A stretch of 64,000 nucleotides of DNA from Streptomyces sp. NBC_00236 (GCF_036195045.1 NZ_CP108100.1:6200001-6264000), one strand, 5' to 3'; positions 26,829-38,179 are shown, counted from the first letter of the stretch. Notes: generated by a model from the letters alone, not told the origin. Translations and numbers: made by a program.

Positions 26829-26887
26829 CCGCTACAGCGAGGAGCCCGGCCGCACGCACTGTGCGGCCGGGCTCCTCGCTGTAGCGG
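26829..26887. terminator. 27-bp perfect hairpin between ftsY and a Prim-Pol-like gene
   Basis: The arms, starting CCGCTACAGCGAGG and GTGCGGCCGGGC, pair perfectly over 27 bp around a five-base loop, GCACT. The hairpin lies between convergent genes and has no T tract. It is by far the longest perfect stem in the window. Confidence 0.85.
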
Positions 26888-26906
26888 CCGTGCTGCCGGA
26901 CTGCCG

Positions 26907-27566
26907 TCAGTCGCAGGGGGCCAGCCGGTGGCAGATGTACGCCAGTGTGCCCAGCAGCAGCCGCGCCTGCGGGGGCGCCGCCGCGGTCTCCAGGGCCGGC
27001 GGACGCAGCCAGCGGACCGGGCCGAGGCCGCCCTGGTCGGACGGGGGCGCGGTGATGTGGGAGCCGGATCCGAACGCCCGCAGGTCCAGGCCCGCGTCGT
27101 CCCAGCCCATCCGGTACAGCAGCCGGGGTAGCTCGGAGGCCGCACCCGGGGCGACGAAGAACTGCGCCCGCCCGGCCGGGGTCACCGCCACCGGGCCCAG
27201 CGGCAGCCCCATCCGCTCCATCCGCACCAGCGCCCGGCGCCCCGCCTGCTCCGCGACGTCGAGGACGTCGAAGCTGCGGCCCACGGGCAGCAGCATCGAG
27301 GCCCCGGGCACCTCGGCCCACGCGCGCGCCGCTGTGTCGAGTGTCGCCCCGGCGGGAACCTCCTGCGCGAAGTCCAGCGGATGGGCGCCGGGGGAGAGGC
27401 AACCCGCTTCTCCGCAAGAGCAGTTGCCGTCCGCGGCGCGCGCGCCGGGCACGACCGCCCAGCCCCACAGTCCCGTGTACTCGGCCACCGCCGTGCCCTC
27501 GGCCGCACGGCTGCGGCGCCGCACGCCGGATCGCCTCTCACGGATGCCGCCGATCGTGAAGCCCAT
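26907..27566 (-). CDS. bifunctional DNA primase/polymerase (Prim-Pol)-like domain protein
   Basis: The 219-residue protein resembles the N-terminal Prim-Pol domain of actinobacterial replication-type proteins: AEYTGLWGWAVVPGAR, CSCGEAGCLSPGAHPLD, then SFDVLDVAEQAG at the position of the metal-binding D-x-D. The helicase part of full primase-polymerases is absent. Catalytic competence is uncertain. ATG 27566 follows GGAGGGGG; an upstream start at 27617 would add 17 residues. Orthologues lie between ftsY and nsdA in streptomycetes, so it is part of the core genome despite its plasmid-like domain. Confidence 0.7.
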   Translation of the reverse strand: MGFTIGGIRERRSGVRRRSRAAEGTAVAEYTGLWGWAVVPGARAADGNCSCGEAGCLSPGAHPLDFAQEVPAGATLDTAARAWAEVPGASMLLPVGRSFDVLDVAEQAGRRALVRMERMGLPLGPVAVTPAGRAQFFVAPGAASELPRLLYRMGWDDAGLDLRAFGSGSHITAPPSDQGGLGPVRWLRPPALETAAAPPQARLLLGTLAYICHRLAPCD

Positions 27567-27989
27567 GCCCCCTCCAACGGGTCCAACGCGCCAGTGGTTA
27601 CGAACCGGAGTGCACACGTGACACTCCGCCGTTCCCGGCGACCGGTGTGAGCGCGGGGTGCGCCCCCGGGGTGCGAGACCTTGTGCGCGCCCCTGAATGC
27701 ATCCCTGCGCCTACCGCTGGTCGCTGTCTGTCAAGTGAATCGCGCCTGGCCGTGGTGGCGTTCATTCGAAGGGGTGGCGAATGGTGGCGTTTCTGTAAAC
27801 GCCCTCGCCGAGAGGGTGATCGTAGGATTACCGTCGGTACACGAACCATGGAAGTATGTGCGCCCATGGGTATGCCGGAGGCAACTCGACTTTCTGTTCG
27901 ATGGTGGGCAACCTGCATACGGGCAGCATCGGTTCACGGCATTCTGATAGAGGTTCGCGCGACAGTATTCGGCGGATGGGGGCGTTCCA
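27567..27989 (+). other. 423-base region upstream of nsdA
   Basis: No supported gene lies here. A perfect inverted repeat, GGCGTTT-ctgt-AAACGCC (27786-27803), sits about 190 bases before the nsdA start, and GTGGCG recurs three times just before and within it (27754, 27775, 27785). The region is A+T-richer than average, in keeping with long promoter and leader sequence for nsdA. Confidence 0.45.
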
Positions 27990-29465
27990 GTGAGTGGCAG
28001 CGGCGCAGGCGATGCGAATGCCGGTAAGCGCCCCAACGGGCAATTGGGATCATGGTTCGTGCGCAGCGGCTGGTCGAAGGGCGAGCTCGCCCGGCAGGTG
28101 AACCGCAGAGCGCGCCAGATGGGCGCCCACCACATCAGCACCGACACCTCACGGGTGCGCCGCTGGCTCGACGGTGAGCAGCCGCGCGAACCGATCCCGC
28201 GCATCCTGTCCGAGCTGTTCTCCGAACGCTTCGGCTCCGTCGTCGCCGTCGAGGACCTGGGGCTGCGCGCCGCCCATCAGGCACCCTCCGTGGCCGGCGT
28301 CGATCTCCCCTGGGCCGGTCCTCAGACCGTCGCCCTGCTCAGTGAGTTCTCCCGCAGCGACCTGATGCTCGCCCGCCGCGGATTCCTCGGCAGCTCCCTC
28401 GCGCTCGCCGCCGGGCCCGCCCTCATCGAACCCATGCAGCGCTGGCTGGTTCCGGTCACCGCCGGCGGGTCCGTCGAGCCGGAGTCGGAGGCGGCCGCCC
28501 GCCGCCCGTCCCGCCTCTCCGGCCCCGAGCTCGACCTGCTGGAGTCCACCACCGCGATGTTCCGCCAGTGGGACGCCCAGTGCGGCGGCGGACTGCGCCG
28601 CAAGGCCGTCGTCGGCCAGCTCCACGAGGTCACCGACCTGCTCCAGGAGCCGCAGCCGGCGGCCACCGCGAAGCGCCTCTTCCGCTGCGCCGCCGAACTG
28701 GCCGAACTGGCGGGCTGGATGAGTTACGACGTCGGCCTCCAGCCCACCGCCCAGAAGTACTTCGTGCTGGCCCTGCACGCCTCGAAGGAGGCCGGCGACA
28801 AGCCACTGGGCTCGTACGTCCTGTCCAGCATGAGCCGCCAGATGATCCACCTCGGCCGCCCCGACGACGCGCTCGAACTCATCCACCTCGCGCAGTACGG
28901 CAGCCGTGACTGCGCCACCGCGCGGACCCAGGCCATGCTGTATGCGATGGAGGCCCGCGCCTACGCCAACATGGGCCAGCCCAGCAAGTGCAAGCGTGCC
29001 GTGCGGATGGCCGAGGACACCTTCCTCGACGCGGGGATGGACGGCGAGCCCGAGCCCGACTGGATCCGCTTCTTCTCCGAGGCCGAGCTCAACGGCGAGA
29101 ACTCCCACTCCTACCGTGACCTGGCCTATGTGGCCGGCCGCAGCCCCACGTACGCCTCGCTCGCCGAACCCGTCATGCAGCGGGCGGTCGAGCTCTTCGG
29201 CGACGACGACGAGCACCAGCGGTCGTACGCGCTCAACCTGGTCGGCCTCGCCACCGTCCACCTCCTCAAGCGCGAGCCCGAGCAGTCCACCGTGCTGGCC
29301 GAGAAGGCGCTGCGCGTCGCCAAGAAGGTCCGCTCGGAGCGGGTCAACACCCGGCTGCGCAAGACCGTCGACACCGCTGCCAGGGACTTCGGGGACATTC
29401 CCGAGGTCGCCCGGCTCACCGACCTCCTCACCGAACAACTGCCCGAGACCGCCGAAGCGGTCTGA
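27990..29465 (+). CDS. nsdA: NsdA, negative regulator of Streptomyces differentiation
   Basis: NsdA is known from S. coelicolor as a tetratricopeptide-type regulator whose loss increases sporulation and antibiotic production. This 491-residue protein has an N-terminal helix-turn-helix-like part (GWSKGELARQVNRRARQMG, then RVRRWLDGEQPREPIPR). TPR-like helical repeats run through residues 200-470, such as QPTAQKYFVLALHASKEAGD and DDALELIHLAQYGSRD. A hydrophobic LGSSLALAAGPALIEPM near 135 is not a signal peptide. Position between the Prim-Pol-like gene and amtB matches, as I recall, the S. coelicolor order. Confidence 0.88.
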   Translation: MSGSGAGDANAGKRPNGQLGSWFVRSGWSKGELARQVNRRARQMGAHHISTDTSRVRRWLDGEQPREPIPRILSELFSERFGSVVAVEDLGLRAAHQAPSVAGVDLPWAGPQTVALLSEFSRSDLMLARRGFLGSSLALAAGPALIEPMQRWLVPVTAGGSVEPESEAAARRPSRLSGPELDLLESTTAMFRQWDAQCGGGLRRKAVVGQLHEVTDLLQEPQPAATAKRLFRCAAELAELAGWMSYDVGLQPTAQKYFVLALHASKEAGDKPLGSYVLSSMSRQMIHLGRPDDALELIHLAQYGSRDCATARTQAMLYAMEARAYANMGQPSKCKRAVRMAEDTFLDAGMDGEPEPDWIRFFSEAELNGENSHSYRDLAYVAGRSPTYASLAEPVMQRAVELFGDDDEHQRSYALNLVGLATVHLLKREPEQSTVLAEKALRVAKKVRSERVNTRLRKTVDTAARDFGDIPEVARLTDLLTEQLPETAEAV

Positions 29466-31523
<2,058 letters not shown>

Positions 31524-31554
31524 CCGACTGTTCCGCACACGGAAAGGCAGCTGG

Positions 31555-34008
31555 GTGACGAGCACCGAAGTGACCACCGAATCCGAGGAATCGGGACCCA
31601 GCGGCTACGCGGCGGCCCGGCTGCGCCTTCTCCAGCAGAAGGCGCAGTCCGGGCCGCCGCGCCGTGCGGCCCTCGCCACGCTCACCGACGAGTGGCTGAC
31701 CGTCCTCTTCACCGCCGCGGCCGAGCACGCGGGTGTCCGGGGCGCCGCCCTCGTCGCCGTCGGCGGCTACGGCCGCGGCGAACTCTCCCCGCGCAGCGAC
31801 CTCGACCTCCTGCTCCTGCACGACGGCAGCGCCGACGCCGGAGCGGTGGCGGCACTCGCCGACCGCGTCTGGTACCCGGTATGGGACCTGGGCCTTGCCC
31901 TCGACCACTCCGTACGCACCCCCGCCGAAGCCCGCAAGACCGCCGGCGAGGACCTCAAGGTCCAGCTGGGACTGCTCGACGCCCGGCCCGTCGCCGGGGA
32001 CCTCGGTCTCGTCGCCTCCCTGCGCACCGCGATCCTCGCCGACTGGCGCAACCAGGCCCCCAAGCGCCTGCCCGCCCTCGACGAGCTCTGCCGCGAACGG
32101 GCCGAGCGCCAGGGCGAGCTCCAGTTCCTCCTGGAACCCGACCTCAAGGAGGCCCGGGGCGGACTGCGCGACGCGACCGCCCTGCGCGCCGTCGCCGCCT
32201 CCTGGGTCGCCGACGCGCCCCGCGAGGGACTCGCCGAGGCCCGCCGCGTCCTCCTCGACGCCCGCGACGCCCTGCACCTCACCACCGGCCGCGCCACCGA
32301 CCGGCTCGCCCTCCAGGAACAGGACCAGGTCGCCGCCGCCCTCGGCCTCCTCGACGCCGACGCGCTGCTGCGCCAGGTGTACGAGGCCGCCCGCACCGTC
32401 TCGTACGCCACCGACGTCACCTGGCGCGAGGTCAACCGGGTGCTGCGCGCCCGCTCGGCGCGGCCCAGGCTGCGGGCCATGCTGGGCGGTGGCCGCGCCC
32501 CGGCCAACGACCGGACCCCGCTCGCCGACGGCGTCGTCGAGGCCGACGGCGAGGTCGTGCTGGCCCGCACCGCCCGACCGGAACGCGACCCGGTCCTCGT
32601 CCTGAGGGCCGCCGCGGCAGCCGCGCAGTCCGAGCTCCCGCTCTCCCGCCACGTCGTTCGGCACCTCGCCACCGCGGCCAAACCGCTGCCGGTGCCCTGG
32701 CCCGCCGAGGCCCGGGAGGAACTCGTCACCCTGCTCGGCGCGGGCGAGGCCACCGTCCCCGTCTGGGAGGCGCTGGAGGCCGAGGGGCTCATCACCCGGC
32801 TCCTGCCCGACTGGGAACGGGTCCACTGCCGGCCCCAGCGCAACCCCGTCCACACCTGGACCGTGGACCGCCACCTCGTCGAGGCGGCCGTCCGCGCCTC
32901 CTCCCTCACCCGCCGCGTCGGCCGCCCCGACCTCCTGCTGGTCGCCGCACTGCTCCACGACATCGGCAAGGGCTGGCCCGGCGACCACTCCGTCGCCGGC
33001 GAGGTCATCGCCCGCGACATGGCCGCCCGGATCGGCTTCGACCAGCACGACGTAGGTGTCATCGCCACCCTCGTGCGCCACCACCTGCTGCTCATCGAGA
33101 CCGCCACCCGCCGCGACCTCGACGACCCGGCGACCGTCCGTTCCGTCGCCACCGCCGTCGGGAGCGCCGCCACCCTGGAGCTCCTGCACGCGCTCACCGA
33201 GGCCGACGCGCTCGCCACCGGGCCCGCCGCCTGGTCCACCTGGCGTGCCTCCCTCGTCACCGACCTGGTCAAGCGCGTCGCGGCCGTCCTCGCCGGCGAG
33301 GCACCCGAGGAACCCGCGCCCGAGGCGCCCAGCGCCGAGCAGGAGCGCCTGGCCGTCGAGGCCCTGCGCACCGGCGAACCCGTCCTCGCCCTGCACACCC
33401 AGCCCGAGGCCCCGCACGAGGACGGCGGGCCCGAACCCGTCGGCGTCGAACTCCTCATCGCTCTTCCCGACCGGCCCGGCGTCCTGCCCGCCGCCGCCGG
33501 GGTCCTCGCCCTGCACCGCCTGACCGTCCGCGCCGCCGACCTGAGGGCCGTCGAGCTCCCCACGGAACTGGGCGAGCGGGCGGACCTGCTCCTGCTCAGC
33601 TGGCGCGTGGCGGCCGAGTACGGCTCCCTGCCCCAGGCCGCCCGGCTGCGCGCCGACCTCGTCCGTGCCCTGGACGGATCGCTGGACATCCAGGCCCGTC
33701 TCGCCGAGCGGGAGGCGGCCTACCCTCGGCGCCGAGGGGTGAAGGCCCCGCCGCCGAGGGTGACGGTCGCGGCGGCCGGCTCGCAGCTGGCCACGGTGAT
33801 CGAGGTGCGCGCCCAGGACGCCCCGGGTCTGCTGCACCGGATCGGCCGGGCGCTGGAACAGAGCGCGGTACGGGTGCGCAGCGCGCATGTGTCGACGCTG
33901 GGGGCGAACGCGGTGGACACCGTCTACGTCACGGACGCGGAGGGCGAGCCGCTGTCCGCCGAGCGGGCCGCGGAGCTGGCCCGGGAGATCGAGAAGGCGC
34001 TCGGCTGA
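31555..34008 (+). CDS. glnD: PII nucleotidyltransferase (GlnD)
   Basis: GlnD modifies and demodifies GlnK according to glutamine. The 817-residue protein has the nucleotidyltransferase motif GGYGRGELSPRSDLDLLLL (residues about 70-88, Asp82 and Asp84). An HD domain follows (TWTVDRHLVEAA to AALLHDIGKGWPGDHS) and two C-terminal ACT domains, the second starting ATVIEVRAQDAPGLLHRIG. In S. coelicolor the enzyme acts as an adenylyltransferase. GTG 31555 has GGAAAGG upstream; the frame open before it overlaps glnK. It completes amtB-glnK-glnD. Confidence 0.96.
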   Translation: MTSTEVTTESEESGPSGYAAARLRLLQQKAQSGPPRRAALATLTDEWLTVLFTAAAEHAGVRGAALVAVGGYGRGELSPRSDLDLLLLHDGSADAGAVAALADRVWYPVWDLGLALDHSVRTPAEARKTAGEDLKVQLGLLDARPVAGDLGLVASLRTAILADWRNQAPKRLPALDELCRERAERQGELQFLLEPDLKEARGGLRDATALRAVAASWVADAPREGLAEARRVLLDARDALHLTTGRATDRLALQEQDQVAAALGLLDADALLRQVYEAARTVSYATDVTWREVNRVLRARSARPRLRAMLGGGRAPANDRTPLADGVVEADGEVVLARTARPERDPVLVLRAAAAAAQSELPLSRHVVRHLATAAKPLPVPWPAEAREELVTLLGAGEATVPVWEALEAEGLITRLLPDWERVHCRPQRNPVHTWTVDRHLVEAAVRASSLTRRVGRPDLLLVAALLHDIGKGWPGDHSVAGEVIARDMAARIGFDQHDVGVIATLVRHHLLLIETATRRDLDDPATVRSVATAVGSAATLELLHALTEADALATGPAAWSTWRASLVTDLVKRVAAVLAGEAPEEPAPEAPSAEQERLAVEALRTGEPVLALHTQPEAPHEDGGPEPVGVELLIALPDRPGVLPAAAGVLALHRLTVRAADLRAVELPTELGERADLLLLSWRVAAEYGSLPQAARLRADLVRALDGSLDIQARLAEREAAYPRRRGVKAPPPRVTVAAAGSQLATVIEVRAQDAPGLLHRIGRALEQSAVRVRSAHVSTLGANAVDTVYVTDAEGEPLSAERAAELAREIEKALG

Positions 34009-34020
34009 GCCCTCGCACCC

Positions 34021-34060
34021 CCCTCGCCCGGCCTCGTTCGTCACGTAAACCGGGCGAGGG
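34021..34060 (+). terminator. hairpin terminator after glnD
   Basis: An 11-bp stem, CCCTCGCCCGG and CCGGGCGAGGG, with an 18-base loop begins 12 bases after the glnD stop and is followed by CTTTGCG. It ends the nitrogen operon before ffh. Confidence 0.75.
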
Positions 34061-34139
34061 CTTTGCGTTCCCCGGCGTCCGGATACCCTGGGGGACGACT
34101 ACCTGCCCACGCCCCCGACCCTGAGGACCGACGAGCGCC

Positions 34140-35693
34140 GTGTTCGATACTCTCTCCGACCGCCTTGCCGCGACTTTCAAGAACCTCAGGGGCAAGGGCC
34201 GCTTGTCCGAGGCGGACATCGACGCCACGGCTCGCGAGATCCGTATCGCCCTGCTGGAAGCGGATGTCGCGCTGCCCGTCGTCCGGGCCTTCATCGCCAA
34301 CGTGAAGGAGCGGGCGCGCGGCGTCGAGGTCTCCCAGGCGCTGAATCCCGCCCAGCAGGTCGTCAAGATCGTCAACGAGGAGCTCGTCTCCATCCTCGGT
34401 GGCGAGACCCGTCGGCTGCGGTTCGCCAAGACCGCCCCCACCGTGATCATGCTGGCCGGTCTCCAGGGTGCCGGTAAGACGACCCTCGCCGGAAAGCTCG
34501 GCGTCTGGCTCAAGGGCCAGGGCCACTCCCCGCTGCTCGTCGCCTGTGACCTCCAGCGCCCCAACGCCGTGAACCAGCTGAGCGTCGTCGCCGACCGCGC
34601 GGGCGTCGCGGTGTACGCGCCGGAGCCGGGCAACGGCGTGGGCGACCCGGTCCAGGTCGCCAAGGACTCGATCGAGTACGCCCGGACCAAGCAGTACGAC
34701 GTCGTCGTCGTCGACACCGCCGGCCGCCTCGGTATCGACCAGGAACTGATGCAGCAGGCCGCGGACATCCGCGACGCCGTCAGCCCGGACGAGATCCTCT
34801 TCGTCGTCGACGCCATGATCGGCCAGGACGCGGTCAACACCGCCGAGGCCTTCCGCGACGGCGTCGGCTTCGACGGTGTGGTCCTCTCCAAGCTCGACGG
34901 TGACGCCCGCGGTGGTGCGGCCCTGTCGATCGCCCACGTCACGGGCAAGCAGATCATGTTCGCGTCGAACGGTGAGAAGCTCGAGGACTTCGACGCCTTC
35001 CACCCGGACCGCATGGCCTCCCGCATCCTCGACATGGGTGACCTGCTCACCCTGATCGAGCAGGCGGAGAAGACCTTCAGCCAGGAAGAGGCCGCTCAAA
35101 TGGCCTCCAAGCTGGCGTCCAGCAAGGGCGGGAAGGACTTCACCCTCGACGACTTCCTGGCCCAGATGGAGCAGGTCCGGAAGATGGGCTCCATCTCCAA
35201 GCTGCTCGGGATGCTGCCCGGCATGGGGCAGATCAAGGACCAGATCAACAACATCGACGAGCGCGATGTCGACCGCACCGCCGCGATCATCAAGTCGATG
35301 ACCCCGAAGGAGCGCGCCGAGCCGACGATCATCAACGGCTCGCGGCGGGCCCGTATCGCCAAGGGTTCCGGTGTCGACGTCAGCGCCGTGAAGAACCTGG
35401 TCGAGCGGTTCTTCGAGGCCCGCAAGATGATGTCGAAGATGGCACAGGGCGGCGGCATGCCGGGGATGCCCGGGATGCCGGGCATGGGCGGCGGTCCCGG
35501 CCGGCAGAAGAAGCAGGTCAAGCAGGCCAAGGGCAAGCGCAAGAGCGGCAACCCGATGAAGCGCAAGGCCGAGGAAGCGGCCGAGGCCGCCCGCCGTGAG
35601 CAGGCGGCCCAGGGCGGCGCGCTCGGGCTGCCGGCCGGTCAGGCCGACAAGAACTTCGAGCTGCCGGACGAGTTCAAGAAGTTCATGGGCTGA
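34140..35693 (+). CDS. ffh: signal recognition particle protein Ffh
   Basis: Ffh binds signal sequences and 4.5S RNA and delivers ribosomes to FtsY. The 517-residue protein has the N domain, GTPase motifs GLQGAGKTT (107-115), ACDLQRPNAV, VVVDTAGRLGID and LSKLDGDARGG, and the methionine-rich M domain (FLAQMEQVRKMGSISKLLGM, KMMSKMAQGGGMPGMPGM). A basic, Lys/Ala-rich C-terminal tail follows. The GTG start stands 50 bases after a -10-like TACCCT (34084-34089). Confidence 0.96.
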   Translation: MFDTLSDRLAATFKNLRGKGRLSEADIDATAREIRIALLEADVALPVVRAFIANVKERARGVEVSQALNPAQQVVKIVNEELVSILGGETRRLRFAKTAPTVIMLAGLQGAGKTTLAGKLGVWLKGQGHSPLLVACDLQRPNAVNQLSVVADRAGVAVYAPEPGNGVGDPVQVAKDSIEYARTKQYDVVVVDTAGRLGIDQELMQQAADIRDAVSPDEILFVVDAMIGQDAVNTAEAFRDGVGFDGVVLSKLDGDARGGAALSIAHVTGKQIMFASNGEKLEDFDAFHPDRMASRILDMGDLLTLIEQAEKTFSQEEAAQMASKLASSKGGKDFTLDDFLAQMEQVRKMGSISKLLGMLPGMGQIKDQINNIDERDVDRTAAIIKSMTPKERAEPTIINGSRRARIAKGSGVDVSAVKNLVERFFEARKMMSKMAQGGGMPGMPGMPGMGGGPGRQKKQVKQAKGKRKSGNPMKRKAEEAAEAARREQAAQGGALGLPAGQADKNFELPDEFKKFMG

Positions 35694-35707
35694 CAGCCGG
35701 CTGACGC

Positions 35708-35750
35708 ATGTGAGAGGGGCGCCCGCTTCCGGCGGGCGCCCCTCACACAT
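35708..35750. terminator. bidirectional terminator between ffh and yhfW
   Basis: A 19-bp stem with one mismatch contains GAGGGGCGCCCGC and its complement, with loop TTCCG. It closes both ffh and the reverse-strand yhf-type operon, whose last stop codon lies seven bases further. Confidence 0.85.
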
Positions 35751-35757
35751 GTCCGGG

Positions 35758-36999
35758 TCAGGCCGCCCGTCGGCCCGTCCGCAGCTCCCGGCCGTTGGCC
35801 AGGCCCTCCGGGTCCAGCGACAGCGACACGGCGGCGGTCGCGCCGACATCCGCCAGGCTCCCCGAGTCCGGCAGCAGCTCCACGCCGTCCGCGCCGGGCC
35901 GGTGGATGAGGACGGGAACGTACTCACGGGTGTGGAAGGCGTGCCCGGCCGTCGGGTCGTTGCCGTGGTCGCCGGTCACGATGAGGCGGTCACCGGGTGC
36001 GTCGAGCAGGGCGACGAGTGCGGCCAGTCCGGCGTCGGCCTGTTCCAGGAGATGTCCGTAGCGCTCGGTGTCCTGCTGGTGCCCGGCCAGGTCGGTCTCC
36101 TGGATGTTGGTGACCACCAGGCCGTCGCCGGGGGCGCGTACCGCTTCGAGGGTGTGTGTGAGGACGTCCGCGGTCGCCACGGCGGGGAACCGGACGGCGG
36201 CGTCGCAGGCCAGGATGTCGGCGGCCTTCCCCACCAGGGTGACGGGGATGCCCGCGCGGGCGGCCAGGTCGGGGAGCTGGCGGGTGTGGTCGATGTCGGC
36301 GCCCAGGTGCTGCACTTCGAGGCCGCCGTTGCGGTAGAAGCCGGTGGCGGGGGTGTCGAGGCCGACCGTGCCCTCCTCGCCGGCCCGCACGAAGCGCTCC
36401 AGCGGGCCGTCCGCGTGCCCGCCCACCGCGATGACCCGGGCCACGGGGGCGACGGTGCGCACCGTGCGGGCCACGGCGAGGATGCCGCCCGGGCCGTCGA
36501 AGGGCAGGTCCTCCAACCGCCCGGAGGCGTTCCAGTTGATCCCCGGGTCGGCCTCCAGGTTGTCGTGGACCAGGACCGTGCCGTCGACGACCAGGAGGGG
36601 CTTGCCGTCCAGTGGCTCGACCCGGTGGCCTGCCTCTTCGAGGGCGGCGGTCACCTCGCCGATGTGGTCGGCGAGCCGGGCGACGGTGACCCGGCTGAAG
36701 TCGGCGCCCATCATGGTCTGGTGGCCGGCGAAGGTGTCGGCGCCCGGATAGCCGAGGGCCGCCCGGCCCGCGGCGACGGGCAGATGGGTGCGCCGGGCGA
36801 GGTCGGGGTGCGGGTGGACGAGGCCGAGACCGAGCGAGCCAAGCACCGGCAGCCGCAGTGGGCGGCCGAACGCCTCCCGGCAGTGGTCCAGCACATGTCC
36901 GCAGGTGTCGGCGGTGAGATCGCCGGGGCGCTGGGTGCCCGCGTCGGGTATGGCGCCGATTCCGAATCCGTCGATCACGACGATGACGGTCTTGGCCAT
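35758..36999 (-). CDS. yhfW: YhfW-type phosphopentomutase-like metalloenzyme
   Basis: The 413-residue protein belongs to the alkaline phosphatase superfamily branch containing phosphopentomutase DeoB and matches E. coli YhfW by family and neighbourhood. VVIDGFGIGAIPDAG near residue 8 gives the first metal-binding Asp, and VTGDHGNDPTAGHAFHTREY near the C-terminus gives the Asp-His-His metal ligands. The segment ADTFAGHQTMMG (87-98) stands where DeoB has its DT-x-TGHWE loop, so true phosphopentomutase activity is doubtful. ATG 36999 has GAGGAGG upstream. It is the last gene of the yhf-type cluster, 11 bases after yhfX. Confidence 0.8.
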   Translation of the reverse strand: MAKTVIVVIDGFGIGAIPDAGTQRPGDLTADTCGHVLDHCREAFGRPLRLPVLGSLGLGLVHPHPDLARRTHLPVAAGRAALGYPGADTFAGHQTMMGADFSRVTVARLADHIGEVTAALEEAGHRVEPLDGKPLLVVDGTVLVHDNLEADPGINWNASGRLEDLPFDGPGGILAVARTVRTVAPVARVIAVGGHADGPLERFVRAGEEGTVGLDTPATGFYRNGGLEVQHLGADIDHTRQLPDLAARAGIPVTLVGKAADILACDAAVRFPAVATADVLTHTLEAVRAPGDGLVVTNIQETDLAGHQQDTERYGHLLEQADAGLAALVALLDAPGDRLIVTGDHGNDPTAGHAFHTREYVPVLIHRPGADGVELLPDSGSLADVGATAAVSLSLDPEGLANGRELRTGRRAA

Positions 37000-37010
37000 G
37001 GGGTGCCTCC

Positions 37011-38177
37011 TCAGCTCAGGGACCGGCCCTGGGCGTCGTACAGACCGTTCAGACGGGGCGCACCGGATGCGATTCCGGAGACGACGGCGACGGTCGAGCG
37101 GGTGACGAAGATCTGGGTGCGGAAGGCGAGCAGCGCGGTGTCGCCGAGCCGGACGTCCTGTCCGGGGGCGGGTGCGTCGAGCAGCCGGTAGTAGTCGATG
37201 TTCTCGGCGGGCGCGTCCTGCACGTTCAGACGTGCGCCGGTGCGCGGCAGCAGGGCGCTCCTGATGTGGGAGCGGGCGTAGAACCCGCCGCCGAAGACGG
37301 CCGGGCGGCCGTCGTCCAGGGTGTGGGCGACCTCGGTGACGTACACGTAGGCGGGCGTCTCGGGCTGCGACGGGTCGAGCGCGTGCAGCGGGGTGGTGCC
37401 GGTCAGGGCGTGGCCCGGCTCGCCGTGGGTGGCGCCGAGGCCGGCGAGCAGTGGCAGGGAGGCCATCGAGGTGGCGCTGGGAGCGCTCAGCTTGAGGTCC
37501 TGGTGGCCGCGGCCGGCGAGTGTCTCGCGGGCCTTGAGAGCGAGGGCGAAGTTGGGTGTGGCGTACGGGACCCCGGTCCCGGGGTCGCACAGCACGCACG
37601 GGAAGGCGGTCACGCCCGCGATCCGGATGCCGGGCAGCCGCTCGGCGGCGTCGGCGAAGGCGTCGAGCCGGGCGAGCGGGACGCCGCCCTCCTGGCCGGG
37701 GTAGACGCTGCCCTCGGCGCCTTCGAGGCGGATCAGGACGTCCTGGACGAACCCCAGCCGCTCGGCGGCGTCGGAGACCGCACGGGCGTTGGCCAGGTCG
37801 TAGACGGTGGCGGTCTCGGGGCGCCACGCCAGCATCTCGGGCAGGGTGCGGCGGGGGATCTGGACGAGGTGTCCGAGGTTGCCGGCCCGGGCGCCGGCGG
37901 CGTGCAGGGTGCGGGCCTCGGACGGGTCGATGGCGGCGTACCGGGGGATGTGGCGGGCGATGGCCCGGATCAGTTCGGGGTTGCGGCCGAGCTGTTTGAC
38001 GACGAACCAGAGCGAGATGCCCACCCGCTCGGCCTCGGCAGCCAGCAGCGCGGCGTTGGCCTCGATGGCGTCCAGGTCCATCACATAGGTGTCGGGCGGG
38101 ATTTCGCCGTCGCGGTGGAGCGCGGCCGCGGCCTCGACGAGCCCGGGGTTGCGGGTCAGTACGGTGTCGAGAAACAC
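37011..38177 (-). CDS. yhfX: YhfX-type PLP enzyme, alanine racemase-like fold
   Basis: The 388-residue protein has the N-terminal PLP barrel of alanine racemase/D-amino acid enzymes: YVMDLDAIEANAALLAAEAE, then FVVKQLGRNPELI with the expected PLP lysine at residue 61. Later segments include RLEGAEGSVYPGQEGG and a C-terminal domain with FGGGFYARSHIRSALLP. Its relative is E. coli YhfX, of unsettled substrate. The GTG at 38177 lies two bases after the yhfS stop with GAAGGACC as ribosome-binding site, so the two PLP enzymes are coupled and may act in sequence. Confidence 0.8.
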   Translation of the reverse strand: MFLDTVLTRNPGLVEAAAALHRDGEIPPDTYVMDLDAIEANAALLAAEAERVGISLWFVVKQLGRNPELIRAIARHIPRYAAIDPSEARTLHAAGARAGNLGHLVQIPRRTLPEMLAWRPETATVYDLANARAVSDAAERLGFVQDVLIRLEGAEGSVYPGQEGGVPLARLDAFADAAERLPGIRIAGVTAFPCVLCDPGTGVPYATPNFALALKARETLAGRGHQDLKLSAPSATSMASLPLLAGLGATHGEPGHALTGTTPLHALDPSQPETPAYVYVTEVAHTLDDGRPAVFGGGFYARSHIRSALLPRTGARLNVQDAPAENIDYYRLLDAPAPGQDVRLGDTALLAFRTQIFVTRSTVAVVSGIASGAPRLNGLYDAQGRSLS

Positions 38178-38179
38178 GG

